Below, one piece after another: positions 1 through 7,777 of a stretch of 43,739 bases of DNA; positions within the stretch are counted from its first letter, which is position 1; every line of letters starts with the position of its first letter. The DNA is from an uncultured Fibrobacter sp. (GTDB taxonomy: Bacteria; Fibrobacterota; Fibrobacteria; Fibrobacterales; Fibrobacteraceae), in the NCBI GenBank assembly GCA_946413655.1, contig CAMKLO010000023.1, positions 1 through 43,739 on the forward strand. Direction: 5' to 3'. The notes under the pieces are model-generated. The model saw only the letters and a program-made list of their open reading frames with translations. It was not told where the DNA came from and did not search any database. The translations under genes and the position numbers were made by a program.

Positions 1-437
1 TCATCGACAAGATTGGTCGTAAGCCGCTGTTGCTCATCGGTTCTGCGGGTATGACAGTTACGCTTGGCGCCCTCGCCTGTTGCTTCCTGTTCGGTTCTGA
101 CGCTGCCGGCAATCTCGGACATACGAGCGGTATCATCGCACTCCTCGCCGCAAACTTCTACGTAGCATTTTTCGCTGCGACATGGGGCCCGGTAATGTGG
201 GTGATGCTCGGCGAAATGTTCAACAACCGCATCCGCGCCGTGGCTATCTCCGTTTGCGGCCTCGCCCAATGGGGAGCAAACTTCTTGGTCAGTTGGTCGT
301 TCCCCGTCCTCGTCGGCGAACACGGCATCGGCGTAGGCCCGACTTACTTGATTTACACGACTTTCGCAGCCATAAGCTTTGTATTCGTCGCCAAGTTGGT
401 GAACGAAACCAAGGGCAAAAAACTCGAAGCTATGTAA
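1..437 (+). CDS. MFS sugar porter, C-terminal part (5' end outside window)
   Basis: This is the C-terminal part of a major facilitator superfamily sugar transporter; the frame is already open at base 3. The first visible residues, DKIGRKPLLLIGSAG, match the loop motif D-K/R-x-G-R-K/R that follows a transmembrane helix in sugar porters. The stretch PVMWVMLGEMF followed by NNRIRA is the sugar-porter P-x-x-W-x-x-x-E-x-F-x-x-x-x-R motif. The tail NETKGKKLEAM corresponds to the P-E-T-K-G-K-x-L-E ending of XylE/GlcP-like proton symporters. At least four hydrophobic helices are visible. The likely role is uptake of a hexose or pentose across the inner membrane, which fits the polysaccharide-degrading neighbourhood. 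The substrate cannot be read from this fragment. A terminator follows about 30 bp after the stop. Confidence 0.9.
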   Translation, partial: IDKIGRKPLLLIGSAGMTVTLGALACCFLFGSDAAGNLGHTSGIIALLAANFYVAFFAATWGPVMWVMLGEMFNNRIRAVAISVCGLAQWGANFLVSWSFPVLVGEHGIGVGPTYLIYTTFAAISFVFVAKLVNETKGKKLEAM

Positions 438-463
438 TCACAAAATTTCAGTTTCAATCCAAA

Positions 464-493
464 CGTCCCGGGCATTTTGTCCGGGGCTTTTTT
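464..493 (+). terminator. Rho-independent terminator after the sugar porter
   Basis: A CCCGG/CCGGG stem (467-471 with 481-485) is followed by a T tract at 488-493, 30 bp after the transporter stop codon. Confidence 0.75.
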
Positions 494-819
494 GCGTGTC
501 TAAAATTGCATATTCCTAACATGCGTCTCATTTGGCTTTCTCTATTACTGCTTGTCGGAATGACATTTCTCTATTTATGCAAACCCCAGCTTTGTTTATG
601 CATTCGATACAGTGATGTTCTCGCTATGAGGTCGCTTCGCTTGGGGCAATGAGCTCGCTTCGCTCTGAGGAAGACTGCTTCGGGACAGTTCTCGTCACAG
701 ATACGTCACTAATCGCATTTCACCCGCCTACTTGTAAATTCGCTACGCTCATTTACCAAATACTAGGCACGGAAATGTCGGTACGAGCTCCGCCGCTTCT
801 CTCGCCTTGCGTATTTGTC

Positions 820-868
820 CTACTGCCTACTGCTTACTAACCACTAATCACTAACCACCAACCACTAG
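820..868. repeat. Period-7 tandem array, seven units
   Basis: Seven consecutive heptamers read CTACTGC, CTACTGC, TTACTAA, CCACTAA, TCACTAA, CCACCAA, CCACTAG. On the other strand this is a KYAGTRR unit. The same unit recurs at 7630-7700 and 37893-37927. Confidence 0.8.
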
Positions 869-973
869 CATTTCCTATTACATTACCCTCACACCTCATA
901 CCTCAGAGGGGCGTAAGCCCCGTGCCCACACCTCAAAGCGACCGGAGGTCGCGACCTCACACTCCCCACTGTT

Positions 974-997
974 TACTTCCTACCGCCTACTTCCTAC
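974..997. repeat. Short period-7 array
   Basis: Three heptamer units (ACTTCCT, ACCGCCT, ACTTCCT) followed by AC, directly upstream of the CE4 gene. They are related to the reverse complement of the GTAGGAA/GTAGGCA units at 37893-37927. Confidence 0.6.
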
Positions 998-1034
998 TTT
1001 ATTATCTTTATAAAAAAGTTGTTTGGACGTGGAT

Positions 1035-2378
1035 ATGAACAACAAATTATTTTCAAATATAAAAGCCGTTACGGCATGCACATTCGCCTTCGGGCTTGCA
1101 GGATTCAGCATGGCAGCACCTATCAAAACTATTCCCTGGAACGGCCATGTGGGTGCCGTGAGTTTCACCTTTGACGATGCGCTTGAAAATCAGGTGCAAA
1201 ACTTAAAGCCCGTACTGGACGAGTTGCCAGATGTCCACGTCACGTTTTTCGTGACGGACATGGGGAACGGACTCAAGAAAAACGCAGCCGGCTTTGCCGC
1301 CCTCGCCAAAGCCGGGCACGAAATCGGGAACCACGCCAAGAATCACGGGCACCTGAGCGGCATCACGAACAACGAGGAACTGAACGAAGAAATTGTCAAG
1401 TTTGCAGACAACATCGAAAAGGCTCTCGCCGAAAATGGGGCGACCACCAACGTCATATCCTTCGCAACCCCGTTCTGCGAAAACAACGACCAAGTCAAAG
1501 GCGTCATCGACACACGCCACTTCATCAACCGCGATTGCGGTTGGCACGGTCGCAACGAGTGGGACGTGGAACCGGACTGGCTTGCGCTCAAGGCAAAAAT
1601 CTGGACGCGTTCGGGAGCCTCGGTCCCCGAAATGCTTACGGCAATGGACACGGCCGCGTTCATCGGTAACTTCGCAGGCGCCGAGCCGTGGGAAGTCCAA
1701 ATCAAGGGCGGCACATGGCTTGTAGTATTGAACCACGGCGTAACCGATGACAAAGGCGACGACTACGCCATTGACCCTGCCGACATCAAGAAAATTTTCG
1801 AGCGAGCCATCGAAGACAAACTCTGGGTAGCACCATTCGGCACCATCGGCGCCTACTACCGCGCCCACTTTATCGTCGATGCAGCGACCTCGGCCGCCAC
1901 CGATGACGGCTTCACCGTGAGCTGGAAAATCCCGAACGAGCACATGCCGGCAAGCGTTCCACTGCGCGTGAAAATCGACACCAAAAGCGTCGGCGAAAAT
2001 GTTGTCGTCGAACAGGACGGACAAAAGATTACCCCCGAAAGCGACGGTTCCTACATCATCGAATTCATGTCGAAAAGTCTCAAGGTGCGTAAAGCAGGCG
2101 CAGGCGATACGCCGAGCGATTCTACGACGCATCCCCAAGACACAACTGCAACACCCCCAGCAGATTCAACGAAGGACTCCTCAACGGCCCTCCCGAAAAT
2201 TCAATTAGGCAACTTGCAGAACACCGTCTATACAAAGTTCACGCTATTCGACCTGAACGGCAACCGCATCGGCACAGTCCGCGATTTCACTGTGCCAGAA
2301 AGCTATCCCAAGGGCACGTACATCATCCGCGCCGAAGCCAAAGGCCAAGCAGCCATTACAAAGAAAGTTTCGCGATAA
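1035..2378 (+). CDS. Secreted CE4 polysaccharide deacetylase (NodB fold)
   Basis: A 447-residue enzyme of carbohydrate esterase family 4, which removes N- or O-acetyl groups from chitin-type polymers or acetyl-xylan using a metal. A signal peptide ends near residue 28 (FSMAAP). Motif 1, TFDDA, provides Asp47 and Asp48; motif 2, NHAKNH, provides the metal ligands His100 and His104. The NodB domain spans about 38-275. It is followed by a beta-rich module, a Thr/Pro/Asp-rich linker (about 355-385) and a C-terminal tail of the FDLNG ... GTYIIRAEAKG type shared with the other secreted proteins here. I prefer the ATG at 1035 over the TTG at 1023, because the signal peptide then starts with MNNK. 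Acetyl-xylan esterase fits the neighbourhood, but the substrate is inferred. The PstS-like gene follows after 18 bp. Confidence 0.88.
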   Translation: MNNKLFSNIKAVTACTFAFGLAGFSMAAPIKTIPWNGHVGAVSFTFDDALENQVQNLKPVLDELPDVHVTFFVTDMGNGLKKNAAGFAALAKAGHEIGNHAKNHGHLSGITNNEELNEEIVKFADNIEKALAENGATTNVISFATPFCENNDQVKGVIDTRHFINRDCGWHGRNEWDVEPDWLALKAKIWTRSGASVPEMLTAMDTAAFIGNFAGAEPWEVQIKGGTWLVVLNHGVTDDKGDDYAIDPADIKKIFERAIEDKLWVAPFGTIGAYYRAHFIVDAATSAATDDGFTVSWKIPNEHMPASVPLRVKIDTKSVGENVVVEQDGQKITPESDGSYIIEFMSKSLKVRKAGAGDTPSDSTTHPQDTTATPPADSTKDSSTALPKIQLGNLQNTVYTKFTLFDLNGNRIGTVRDFTVPESYPKGTYIIRAEAKGQAAITKKVSR

Positions 2379-2396
2379 ATTTTATATTTTGGGGCT

Positions 2397-3251
2397 ATGA
2401 ATAAAGAAAATTTATTAGTAGTCCCCACAATAAAGTTCGTTCCCTTTCGCAAAGACAACATTCTCCGTAAATTCGAGACCTCATTTCGAATAAAAGATAC
2501 GGAACTGAAAATCAGCGTCGCGTCCGCATTTTACCCTGCAACGGCAGGAATTTGCCAAAACATATTTGAGCCGCACTGTTTTACCGAAAGAAAAAGCCTA
2601 GACAAGACCTCCAACAGCAAAGGATTTTCGGATTTGGCGGAAGGCCTAATTGACATGTACATATCATTAGCCAGCAAAAAGAATTTAGAACAAGTCCAGA
2701 AAAAAGTCAAGCGGCTGCAGTGCGTACCCATTTTTCAAGACCCCCTAGCCATTCTAGTAAACAAGAACAATCCTATAAAAGGACTTAATTTATCGCAACT
2801 CAAGAATATCTACTTAGGGAAAATCCAGAATTGGCAAGAAGTCGGTGGCGAAGACTTGGCCATCCATAATTACCAGCTAACTGCAGAAAAAAACGTCAGC
2901 CGCAATGCGTTTAACCTCGGCATTACAGAAAAAGAACCGGCAAATTTACCACAAAGCGATATCGAAGCAATGCCGGATCTCGTCAATATTATCGGAGACA
3001 ACCCCAACAGCATCGGAAACATCTTCTGGTCGTATTACGCCCGTATGTACGCATCCGTCCATACGCGCTGCATCACCATCGACGGAGTTCCGCCCACTTC
3101 AAAAGACTATCCTCTGCGTTTCGATATCTGCATGTACTACGATGCGGACAACCCCAAAACGCAATTGCACCGGCTAGTCGAATATCTCGCTTCAGAAGAA
3201 GGCAAAAAGCTAATAGAATTCGCTTACCAAAGCGAACGGCAAGTCCTTTAA
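2397..3251 (+). CDS. PstS-like substrate-binding-fold protein without signal peptide
   Basis: A 284-residue protein resembling phosphate-type periplasmic binding proteins (PBP-like superfamily). The segment DPLAILVNKNNPIKGL, then LSQLKNIYLGKIQNWQEVGG, is the PstS-type hinge region with the usual I-Y-x-G-x-x-x-x-W motif. The end, LVEYLASEEGKKLIEF, matches the family's C-terminal helix. The protein is 18 bp downstream of the CE4 gene and probably co-transcribed. The N-terminus (MNKENLLVVPTIKF) has no signal peptide or lipobox, and the usual phosphate-loop motif is not obvious. It may be a cytoplasmic sensor-like derivative, or the true start may be missed. No pst transport genes are visible. 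The fold assignment is fairly sure; the ligand is unknown. Confidence 0.7.
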   Translation: MNKENLLVVPTIKFVPFRKDNILRKFETSFRIKDTELKISVASAFYPATAGICQNIFEPHCFTERKSLDKTSNSKGFSDLAEGLIDMYISLASKKNLEQVQKKVKRLQCVPIFQDPLAILVNKNNPIKGLNLSQLKNIYLGKIQNWQEVGGEDLAIHNYQLTAEKNVSRNAFNLGITEKEPANLPQSDIEAMPDLVNIIGDNPNSIGNIFWSYYARMYASVHTRCITIDGVPPTSKDYPLRFDICMYYDADNPKTQLHRLVEYLASEEGKKLIEFAYQSERQVL

Positions 3252-3253
3252 TC

Positions 3254-3285
3254 AAAAAAAGCCGGGGCTTTCGCCTCGGCTTTTT
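3254..3285. terminator. Bidirectional terminator between convergent genes
   Basis: An AGCCGGGGC/GCCTCGGCT stem with a TTTC loop (3260-3281) has an A7 run on its left and a T run on its right, so it can end both the + strand PstS-like gene and the - strand GH8 gene. Confidence 0.9.
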
Positions 3286-3306
3286 GCAATTCAAATTTGA
3301 CGCGGA

Positions 3307-5532
3307 TTACTTCACGTTGACGCGGCGCATGTTAGAACCGACACGAACGATGTAAGAACCAGCCATCGGAACGCGAACATTCATGTTGTCGCTGAGAGCG
3401 ATACCAGAGGAAATGACCTTGCCCATGATGTCATAGACACCGAACACGCTACCGGCCTTGATGCCATTGATCTGGATCTGCATACCAGCGGTTTGGACGC
3501 TGAAGCTCGGCAACAAGGAAACCTTGTAGATAGCTTGACCCGAATCCGGCGGAGCAACAGTGGTATCCTTCGGCGGAACCTTCGGTTCGATCTTGAGGCC
3601 AGTGATCTTGGTGTAATCAATCACCTGCTTGCTATCATCGAGGAATTCGACAGCCTTGATGGAAATTTCACCGATACCGCCCTTGGCATCCTTGACTTCC
3701 CACTTGATACCCTTGATGTGCTCGAGAATTTCGGCACCTTCAGGAGCGTTGTTCCTGCTAACCCAGTCGAGGATGTCAATCTTGTCGCCACCGGAGACGC
3801 CCATGAAGCCGTAATCATACGGAGTCATGTCATAGACGACTTCCTTGTAATCAGAGGAGTTGTCCACGTAAATGCCCGGTTCAGAACCAGCACCAGCATT
3901 TTCAAGTTTCTTTTCTTCGTTTTCATCCGTGATGGTATTGAGGATAGCCATGCGAATCGGGCCCGAACTCTTGGCTGTCACGCGGATATACTTGACGCCG
4001 AGAGTCTTGAAGTTAACACCGCAGCTCTTGTCCTTCTTGCATTCGTCCTTCTTGAAGGAGACTGCGATACCGGCAGACGGATACTTGAGAAGACCGGCCT
4101 TAGCCTTTTCTTCGGTCCATTCCGGTTCCGGGCCAATTTTCATAGAAGCATGGGCAATGTAAGAACCGTCTCCCATCTTGAAAATCGGAGAAGATCCAGA
4201 ATCCGGAAGCATCTCCGTACCGATGCCGAGCTTATCATGGTATGCACCCCAGTTCCAGAGACCCGAGACGGAAACCGTCGTGTCACCGAATTCCTGTTGT
4301 TCACCATCGCCAAGCTTAATGGACGGAGCCTTGGACGTATCCGGAGTGAACTTGGTAAAGCCATCCGTTTTGTAAAGGTTCGGCATGTTACCTGTCACGA
4401 GGAGGAGGTAAATCATGTTCAAAGTAGCCGGATAGTACTTTTCACCCGGGTTAGAACCTTCACCGCACCCATCAGGCTTGGAGCAGCTCTTTTGTTCAAC
4501 AAGGACCTTATAGACAGTGGTCAAATAGGTCTTTGCGTCTTCAGTATCGAAAGAAGACACTGCAAGGCCGAGACCGCCGGAGAACGTAGAGGAAACGAAG
4601 TTGCGGATATCACTTTCGTCAGCTTCATAAGTGTTCTTGCTGTCAACCCACTTATAACCTGAATTCACACCACTGGCAGTGCGAGTCGCCGGGATAAGCC
4701 AATCCATGACCTTCTTATTGAAAGACTGAGCCTTCGAATCGCCATACCAGTAGTAAGCCATGGCCATACGCCACGGAGTACGAGCTGCGTCATCATAGAA
4801 ACCGATATCGTTAGAAACGGCTGCAGACGTCGTTCTCGGCTTGTGGGAATTCCAGTCGCACCAGTCCGGAACAAGGCCGGTCTTGCTATCCTGGCAAGCG
4901 CTCAAATCGGTATAAGCCTGAGAAATAACGCCCGACCAAGAACCGCCATTAACATCCTGGAAAAGCTGGAAGTTGGCCGTTGCCGCATAGCTCGGGTTGA
5001 ATGCGTCATTCCACTGGTTACCCGGCTTAATCTTGTTGCCACTGATATCGTTGGATGCAATCCAGGAGATAATCGACTTGGCATCGTTCAGGTAAGAACC
5101 GCCCCACTGCTTGGAAGCCATCACGAGAGCGAGAGCCGCATCGAAGTCAGCGTCGGATGCAGAACCAGAACCAGCTTGGCAACCGACACGCCAGTTCATA
5201 CCGCCACCGTTACCGCCATTGGACTTCCAAGTGCCGTAGAGCTTGTCGAACACGCTCTGGTCATCCATATAGACAGAAATCAACATACCATAAGCAATAG
5301 CTTCGGAAACGGTAGAGCAAGTTCCTTCAGGAGCATAGACCCAGCCTTGGCTAGCATTATACCAGGCTTTTTTCCAGGATTCGTAGTGTTGCTTGATGAC
5401 ATCAGTGTTGGCATATTCGATGATATGACCGTGCGGGTATTTCATGTTCTGCGGGAACGGAAAACTTCCTGCAGAAGCAGTCACTGCGGCTGCGGCTGTA
5501 ACGCCCAGCATCACTTTGAACATTTTCTTCAT
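3307..5532 (-). CDS. Secreted GH8 endoglucanase-type enzyme
   Basis: A 741-residue family 8 glycoside hydrolase, expected to cut internal beta-1,4 links of cellulose, mixed-linkage glucan or xylan. A signal peptide ends near residue 22. The (alpha/alpha)6 catalytic domain covers about 25-385. The general acid is Glu77 in TVSEAIAYGM, and the GH8 signature is ASDADFDAALAL with Asp127. It is followed by a module of about 230 residues (about 405-645) rich in W and G (WNWGAYHDKLG) that looks like a carbohydrate-binding beta-sandwich of uncertain family, then a Pro/Lys linker and a basic C-terminal tail (FGVYDIMGK ... GSYIVRVG ... RRVNVK). The start is supported by AAGGAA just upstream. Its promoter belongs to the set shared with the xylanase genes, though with the weakest palindrome. 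Confidence 0.9.
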   Translation of the reverse strand: MKKMFKVMLGVTAAAAVTASAGSFPFPQNMKYPHGHIIEYANTDVIKQHYESWKKAWYNASQGWVYAPEGTCSTVSEAIAYGMLISVYMDDQSVFDKLYGTWKSNGGNGGGMNWRVGCQAGSGSASDADFDAALALVMASKQWGGSYLNDAKSIISWIASNDISGNKIKPGNQWNDAFNPSYAATANFQLFQDVNGGSWSGVISQAYTDLSACQDSKTGLVPDWCDWNSHKPRTTSAAVSNDIGFYDDAARTPWRMAMAYYWYGDSKAQSFNKKVMDWLIPATRTASGVNSGYKWVDSKNTYEADESDIRNFVSSTFSGGLGLAVSSFDTEDAKTYLTTVYKVLVEQKSCSKPDGCGEGSNPGEKYYPATLNMIYLLLVTGNMPNLYKTDGFTKFTPDTSKAPSIKLGDGEQQEFGDTTVSVSGLWNWGAYHDKLGIGTEMLPDSGSSPIFKMGDGSYIAHASMKIGPEPEWTEEKAKAGLLKYPSAGIAVSFKKDECKKDKSCGVNFKTLGVKYIRVTAKSSGPIRMAILNTITDENEEKKLENAGAGSEPGIYVDNSSDYKEVVYDMTPYDYGFMGVSGGDKIDILDWVSRNNAPEGAEILEHIKGIKWEVKDAKGGIGEISIKAVEFLDDSKQVIDYTKITGLKIEPKVPPKDTTVAPPDSGQAIYKVSLLPSFSVQTAGMQIQINGIKAGSVFGVYDIMGKVISSGIALSDNMNVRVPMAGSYIVRVGSNMRRVNVK

Positions 5533-5568
5533 ATGAATTCCTTTTTAAAAAAAGATTTCACCCATCCA

Positions 5569-5638
5569 ATATAAAAGATAGTTTGAATCACCCTTAAAAA
5601 ACAAGGGCACTTTTGTAAAAGTGTGGATATAATGCCTA
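5569..5638 (-). promoter_or_regulatory. GH8 promoter module (degenerate palindrome plus AT box)
   Basis: TGGATATAATGCCTA (5624-5638) lies 92 bp before the GH8 start and is the weakest match to TKGAY-N5-RTCMA. The AT box TATCTTTTATAT is at 5569-5580. A separate perfect palindrome, CACTTTTGTAAAAGTG, sits at 5609-5624. Confidence 0.5.
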
Positions 5639-5749
5639 AAATCACACTCTTAGACACCGTATTAAAGGAAGTTACATTTTTCTTACGTCAAAACCTTGAA
5701 AATATCTAGATTTAGGGGTATATTGTATTGGGGAAAAAGGAAAAAGGAT

Positions 5750-7267
5750 ATGGACGAAAAGCGCCCTCTTATACTTATCGTTGACGATGTGGCCTTGAAC
5801 AGATCATTGCTGTCCGACATTCTTCGCGACAAGTACGATATCATCGAAGCCCAAAACGGTAACGAGGCTTTGCTTTTCCTGAGAGAGAAAACCTACGAAA
5901 TATCCCTAGTACTCCTCGACTTGGTCATGCCCGAAAAGGACGGCATGGAAGTGCTCTCCATCATGAACAAGAACGGCTGGATCAAGGAAATTCCGGTCAT
6001 CATGATTTCGGTGGAAAATTCCCATTCGCTCATCGAAGGAGCCTATTCGCTCGGCGTTACCGATTTTATCGAAAAACCGTTCGACGAAATGGTCCTCTTG
6101 AACCGCATCGTCAACACAATACGCCTTTACACCAAGCAAAAAAATCTCTCGAATCTGGTCCTGAATCAAATCTACGAAAAGACGCGCAACAACAGCATGA
6201 TGGTGACAATGCTCAGTCACATCGTGGAGTTCCGCAACGGCGAAAGCGGACTTCACGTGCTGCACATCAACACCATTACAGAAATGCTCCTAAGCGAACT
6301 TTTACGCCGAAGTGACAAATACAAAATCAACAGGGACGACATCGGCATCATCTGCACGGCATCGTCCATGCACGATATCGGCAAGATAACCATTCCAGAC
6401 GCCATTTTGAACAAGCAGGGCAAACTTACCCCCGAAGAATTCAACATCATGAAGGAGCACGCCCTCAACGGTGCCCTGATGCTCAATTCCGTACCGTTTA
6501 CGAAAAACGAACCATTGATGAAATACGCCTACGAGATTTGCCGTTGGCACCACGAACGGTACGACGGCTGTGGATACCCAGATGGTCTCAAAGGTGACGA
6601 AATCCCGATAGCAGCCCAAATTGTTTCAATTGCAGACGTCTATGACGCACTTACCGGCGAACGATGCTACAAGCCCGCGTTCACGCACGAGAAAGCACTT
6701 GAAATGATCCACAACAACGAATGCGGCGTATTCAACCCGCTCCTGATTGAATGTCTTGATGCCATCGAAGACAACCTCGTCAATTCGCTGCAAACTTTCG
6801 ACTGGAGCAAACAGGCCGACAAGGATTTTTTCTACATCGCAGATTCCATGATGAAAGACCAGGAACACCCCATATACAACCAGGCATTCAGGCAATTCAT
6901 CATCGAACGCAAGAAGAGCAATTTCTTCGAATCCATGCTGGACGACATTTCGTTCGAATACACCTACACTCCGTCCATAATGAAGTTCTCCCCCACAGCA
7001 TCAAGAAAACTCGGGCTGCCAAGAACCATTACGGAAGACGACAAAGCGCAAACATCAAGCATCAACAACATCAATTGGAAAAAATTAAAGAGTATCCTGC
7101 AAAATCACCCAGTCCCCGAAGAAAAGCCAATCCGCACCCGGACAAACCTTTCCATAGACGGAAAGGACGCCCCCTGCCAAGTTTCGTTCCTTCAAATTTG
7201 GAAAGGAAGCCCAAACAACAAGCCCACTCTTTCGTCCGTCTATGGACATATCGATGTTTTACACTAA
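5750..7267 (+). CDS. Response regulator with HD-GYP c-di-GMP phosphodiesterase and PAS-like domain
   Basis: A 505-residue cytoplasmic signalling protein. The receiver domain (about 5-125) has the phospho-acceptor Asp57 (LVLLDLVMP) and the conserved late Lys in IEKPFD. The HD-GYP domain (about 150-345) has His208-Asp209 in HDIGK, HHE at 267-269 and GYP at 275-277, the residues expected of an active phosphodiesterase that cleaves cyclic di-GMP. The C-terminal region (about 385-505) looks PAS-like (FEYTYTPSIMKFS) and is shared with the paralogue at 11646. The start is the ATG at 5750, preceded by AAAGGA, rather than a TTG 18 codons upstream. The HPt gene begins 13 bp after the stop, which suggests the pair works in one phosphorelay. 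Confidence 0.93.
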   Translation: MDEKRPLILIVDDVALNRSLLSDILRDKYDIIEAQNGNEALLFLREKTYEISLVLLDLVMPEKDGMEVLSIMNKNGWIKEIPVIMISVENSHSLIEGAYSLGVTDFIEKPFDEMVLLNRIVNTIRLYTKQKNLSNLVLNQIYEKTRNNSMMVTMLSHIVEFRNGESGLHVLHINTITEMLLSELLRRSDKYKINRDDIGIICTASSMHDIGKITIPDAILNKQGKLTPEEFNIMKEHALNGALMLNSVPFTKNEPLMKYAYEICRWHHERYDGCGYPDGLKGDEIPIAAQIVSIADVYDALTGERCYKPAFTHEKALEMIHNNECGVFNPLLIECLDAIEDNLVNSLQTFDWSKQADKDFFYIADSMMKDQEHPIYNQAFRQFIIERKKSNFFESMLDDISFEYTYTPSIMKFSPTASRKLGLPRTITEDDKAQTSSINNINWKKLKSILQNHPVPEEKPIRTRTNLSIDGKDAPCQVSFLQIWKGSPNNKPTLSSVYGHIDVLH

Positions 7268-7280
7268 CGAAGGATTTCTC

Positions 7281-7631
7281 ATGACCCTTTTCGAATTCTA
7301 CAACTCCCTCGGCGAATCCCTTGACGAAGTCCTTGGCAGGCTACGCCTGGAATCGCGCATTGCAAAGTACCTTGGTCTTTTCCTCAACGACCCCAGTTTT
7401 GACGAACTCAAGAACGCTTTTGCAAAGAACGATGCAAAGACTGCATTCCGTGCAGCGCACACGCTCAAAGGCGTTGCCGCAAACCTCGGATTAAACAAAC
7501 TTTCGAGTTCGAGCAGTGTGCTGACCGAAGACTTGAGGCCGGGTTCTTTTACCGCAAACTCGCAAGACCTTCTAGAAAATGTCGAATTAGATTATATCGC
7601 CGCCGTTGAAGGAATCAAGCAGTTGAATTAG
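7281..7631 (+). CDS. HPt phosphotransfer protein
   Basis: A 116-residue stand-alone histidine phosphotransfer domain. The phospho-accepting His60 lies in AFRAAHTLKGVAANLG, the typical HPt helix motif (A-H-x-L-K-G-x-x-x-x-x-G). It is predicted to pass phosphoryl groups between the receiver of a hybrid kinase and a response regulator. The start at 7281 is chosen because GAAGGA lies 7 bp upstream; an ATG at 7242 would overlap the HD-GYP gene. It is in an operon with the HD-GYP regulator. The hybrid kinase at 7778-10162 is the obvious candidate donor. This partnership is inferred from position. Confidence 0.88.
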   Translation: MTLFEFYNSLGESLDEVLGRLRLESRIAKYLGLFLNDPSFDELKNAFAKNDAKTAFRAAHTLKGVAANLGLNKLSSSSSVLTEDLRPGSFTANSQDLLENVELDYIAAVEGIKQLN

Positions 7632-7700
7632 TTAGTAGTTAGTAATTAGTAGTTAGTAGTTAGTAGTTAGTAGTTACTAGTTACTAGTTACTAGTTAATA
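7630..7700. repeat. Period-7 array (TTAGTAG and TTACTAG units)
   Basis: About seven TTAGTAG-type heptamers, one with a one-base variation, pass into TTACTAG heptamers. The array begins in the last codon of the HPt gene and fills the gap between convergent genes. Confidence 0.85.
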
Positions 7701-7701
7701 G

Positions 7702-7740
7702 TTACTAGAGATTGTAATAAGAACATTTCTAGTAACTAGT
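7702..7740. repeat. Direct repeat, copy 1, 3' of the histidine kinase
   Basis: The block TACTAGAGATTGTAATAAGA and the following CATTTCTAGT match a block at 10302-10340 in the same orientation, with a few substitutions. The two copies bracket the kinase gene. Confidence 0.7.
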
Positions 7741-7777
7741 ATCTTGGAACTCAGAACTCTTAACTAAACAGATCCTC

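Larger units (their letters stand above)
494..1034. other. Intergenic region rich in short repeats, no convincing gene
   Basis: About 540 bp without a gene. It is made of short degenerate pieces: GCTTCG-rich elements around 629-685, two period-7 arrays (820-868 and 974-997), a small GGGGCGTAAGCCCC hairpin near 906-919 and a CGACCGGAGGTCG hairpin near 940-952. Short open frames across it look like chance. At its right end ATTATCTTTATA (about 1001-1012) resembles the AT-rich, -10-like boxes seen upstream of the carbohydrate genes and may be the promoter of the CE4 gene. The 15-bp palindrome found at those genes was not seen here. Confidence 0.6.

Noticed and set aside
649..840. Small open frame in the 494-1034 gap
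   Set aside because: It runs through GCTTCG-type repeat debris and into the heptamer array, with no ribosome site or protein-like composition.
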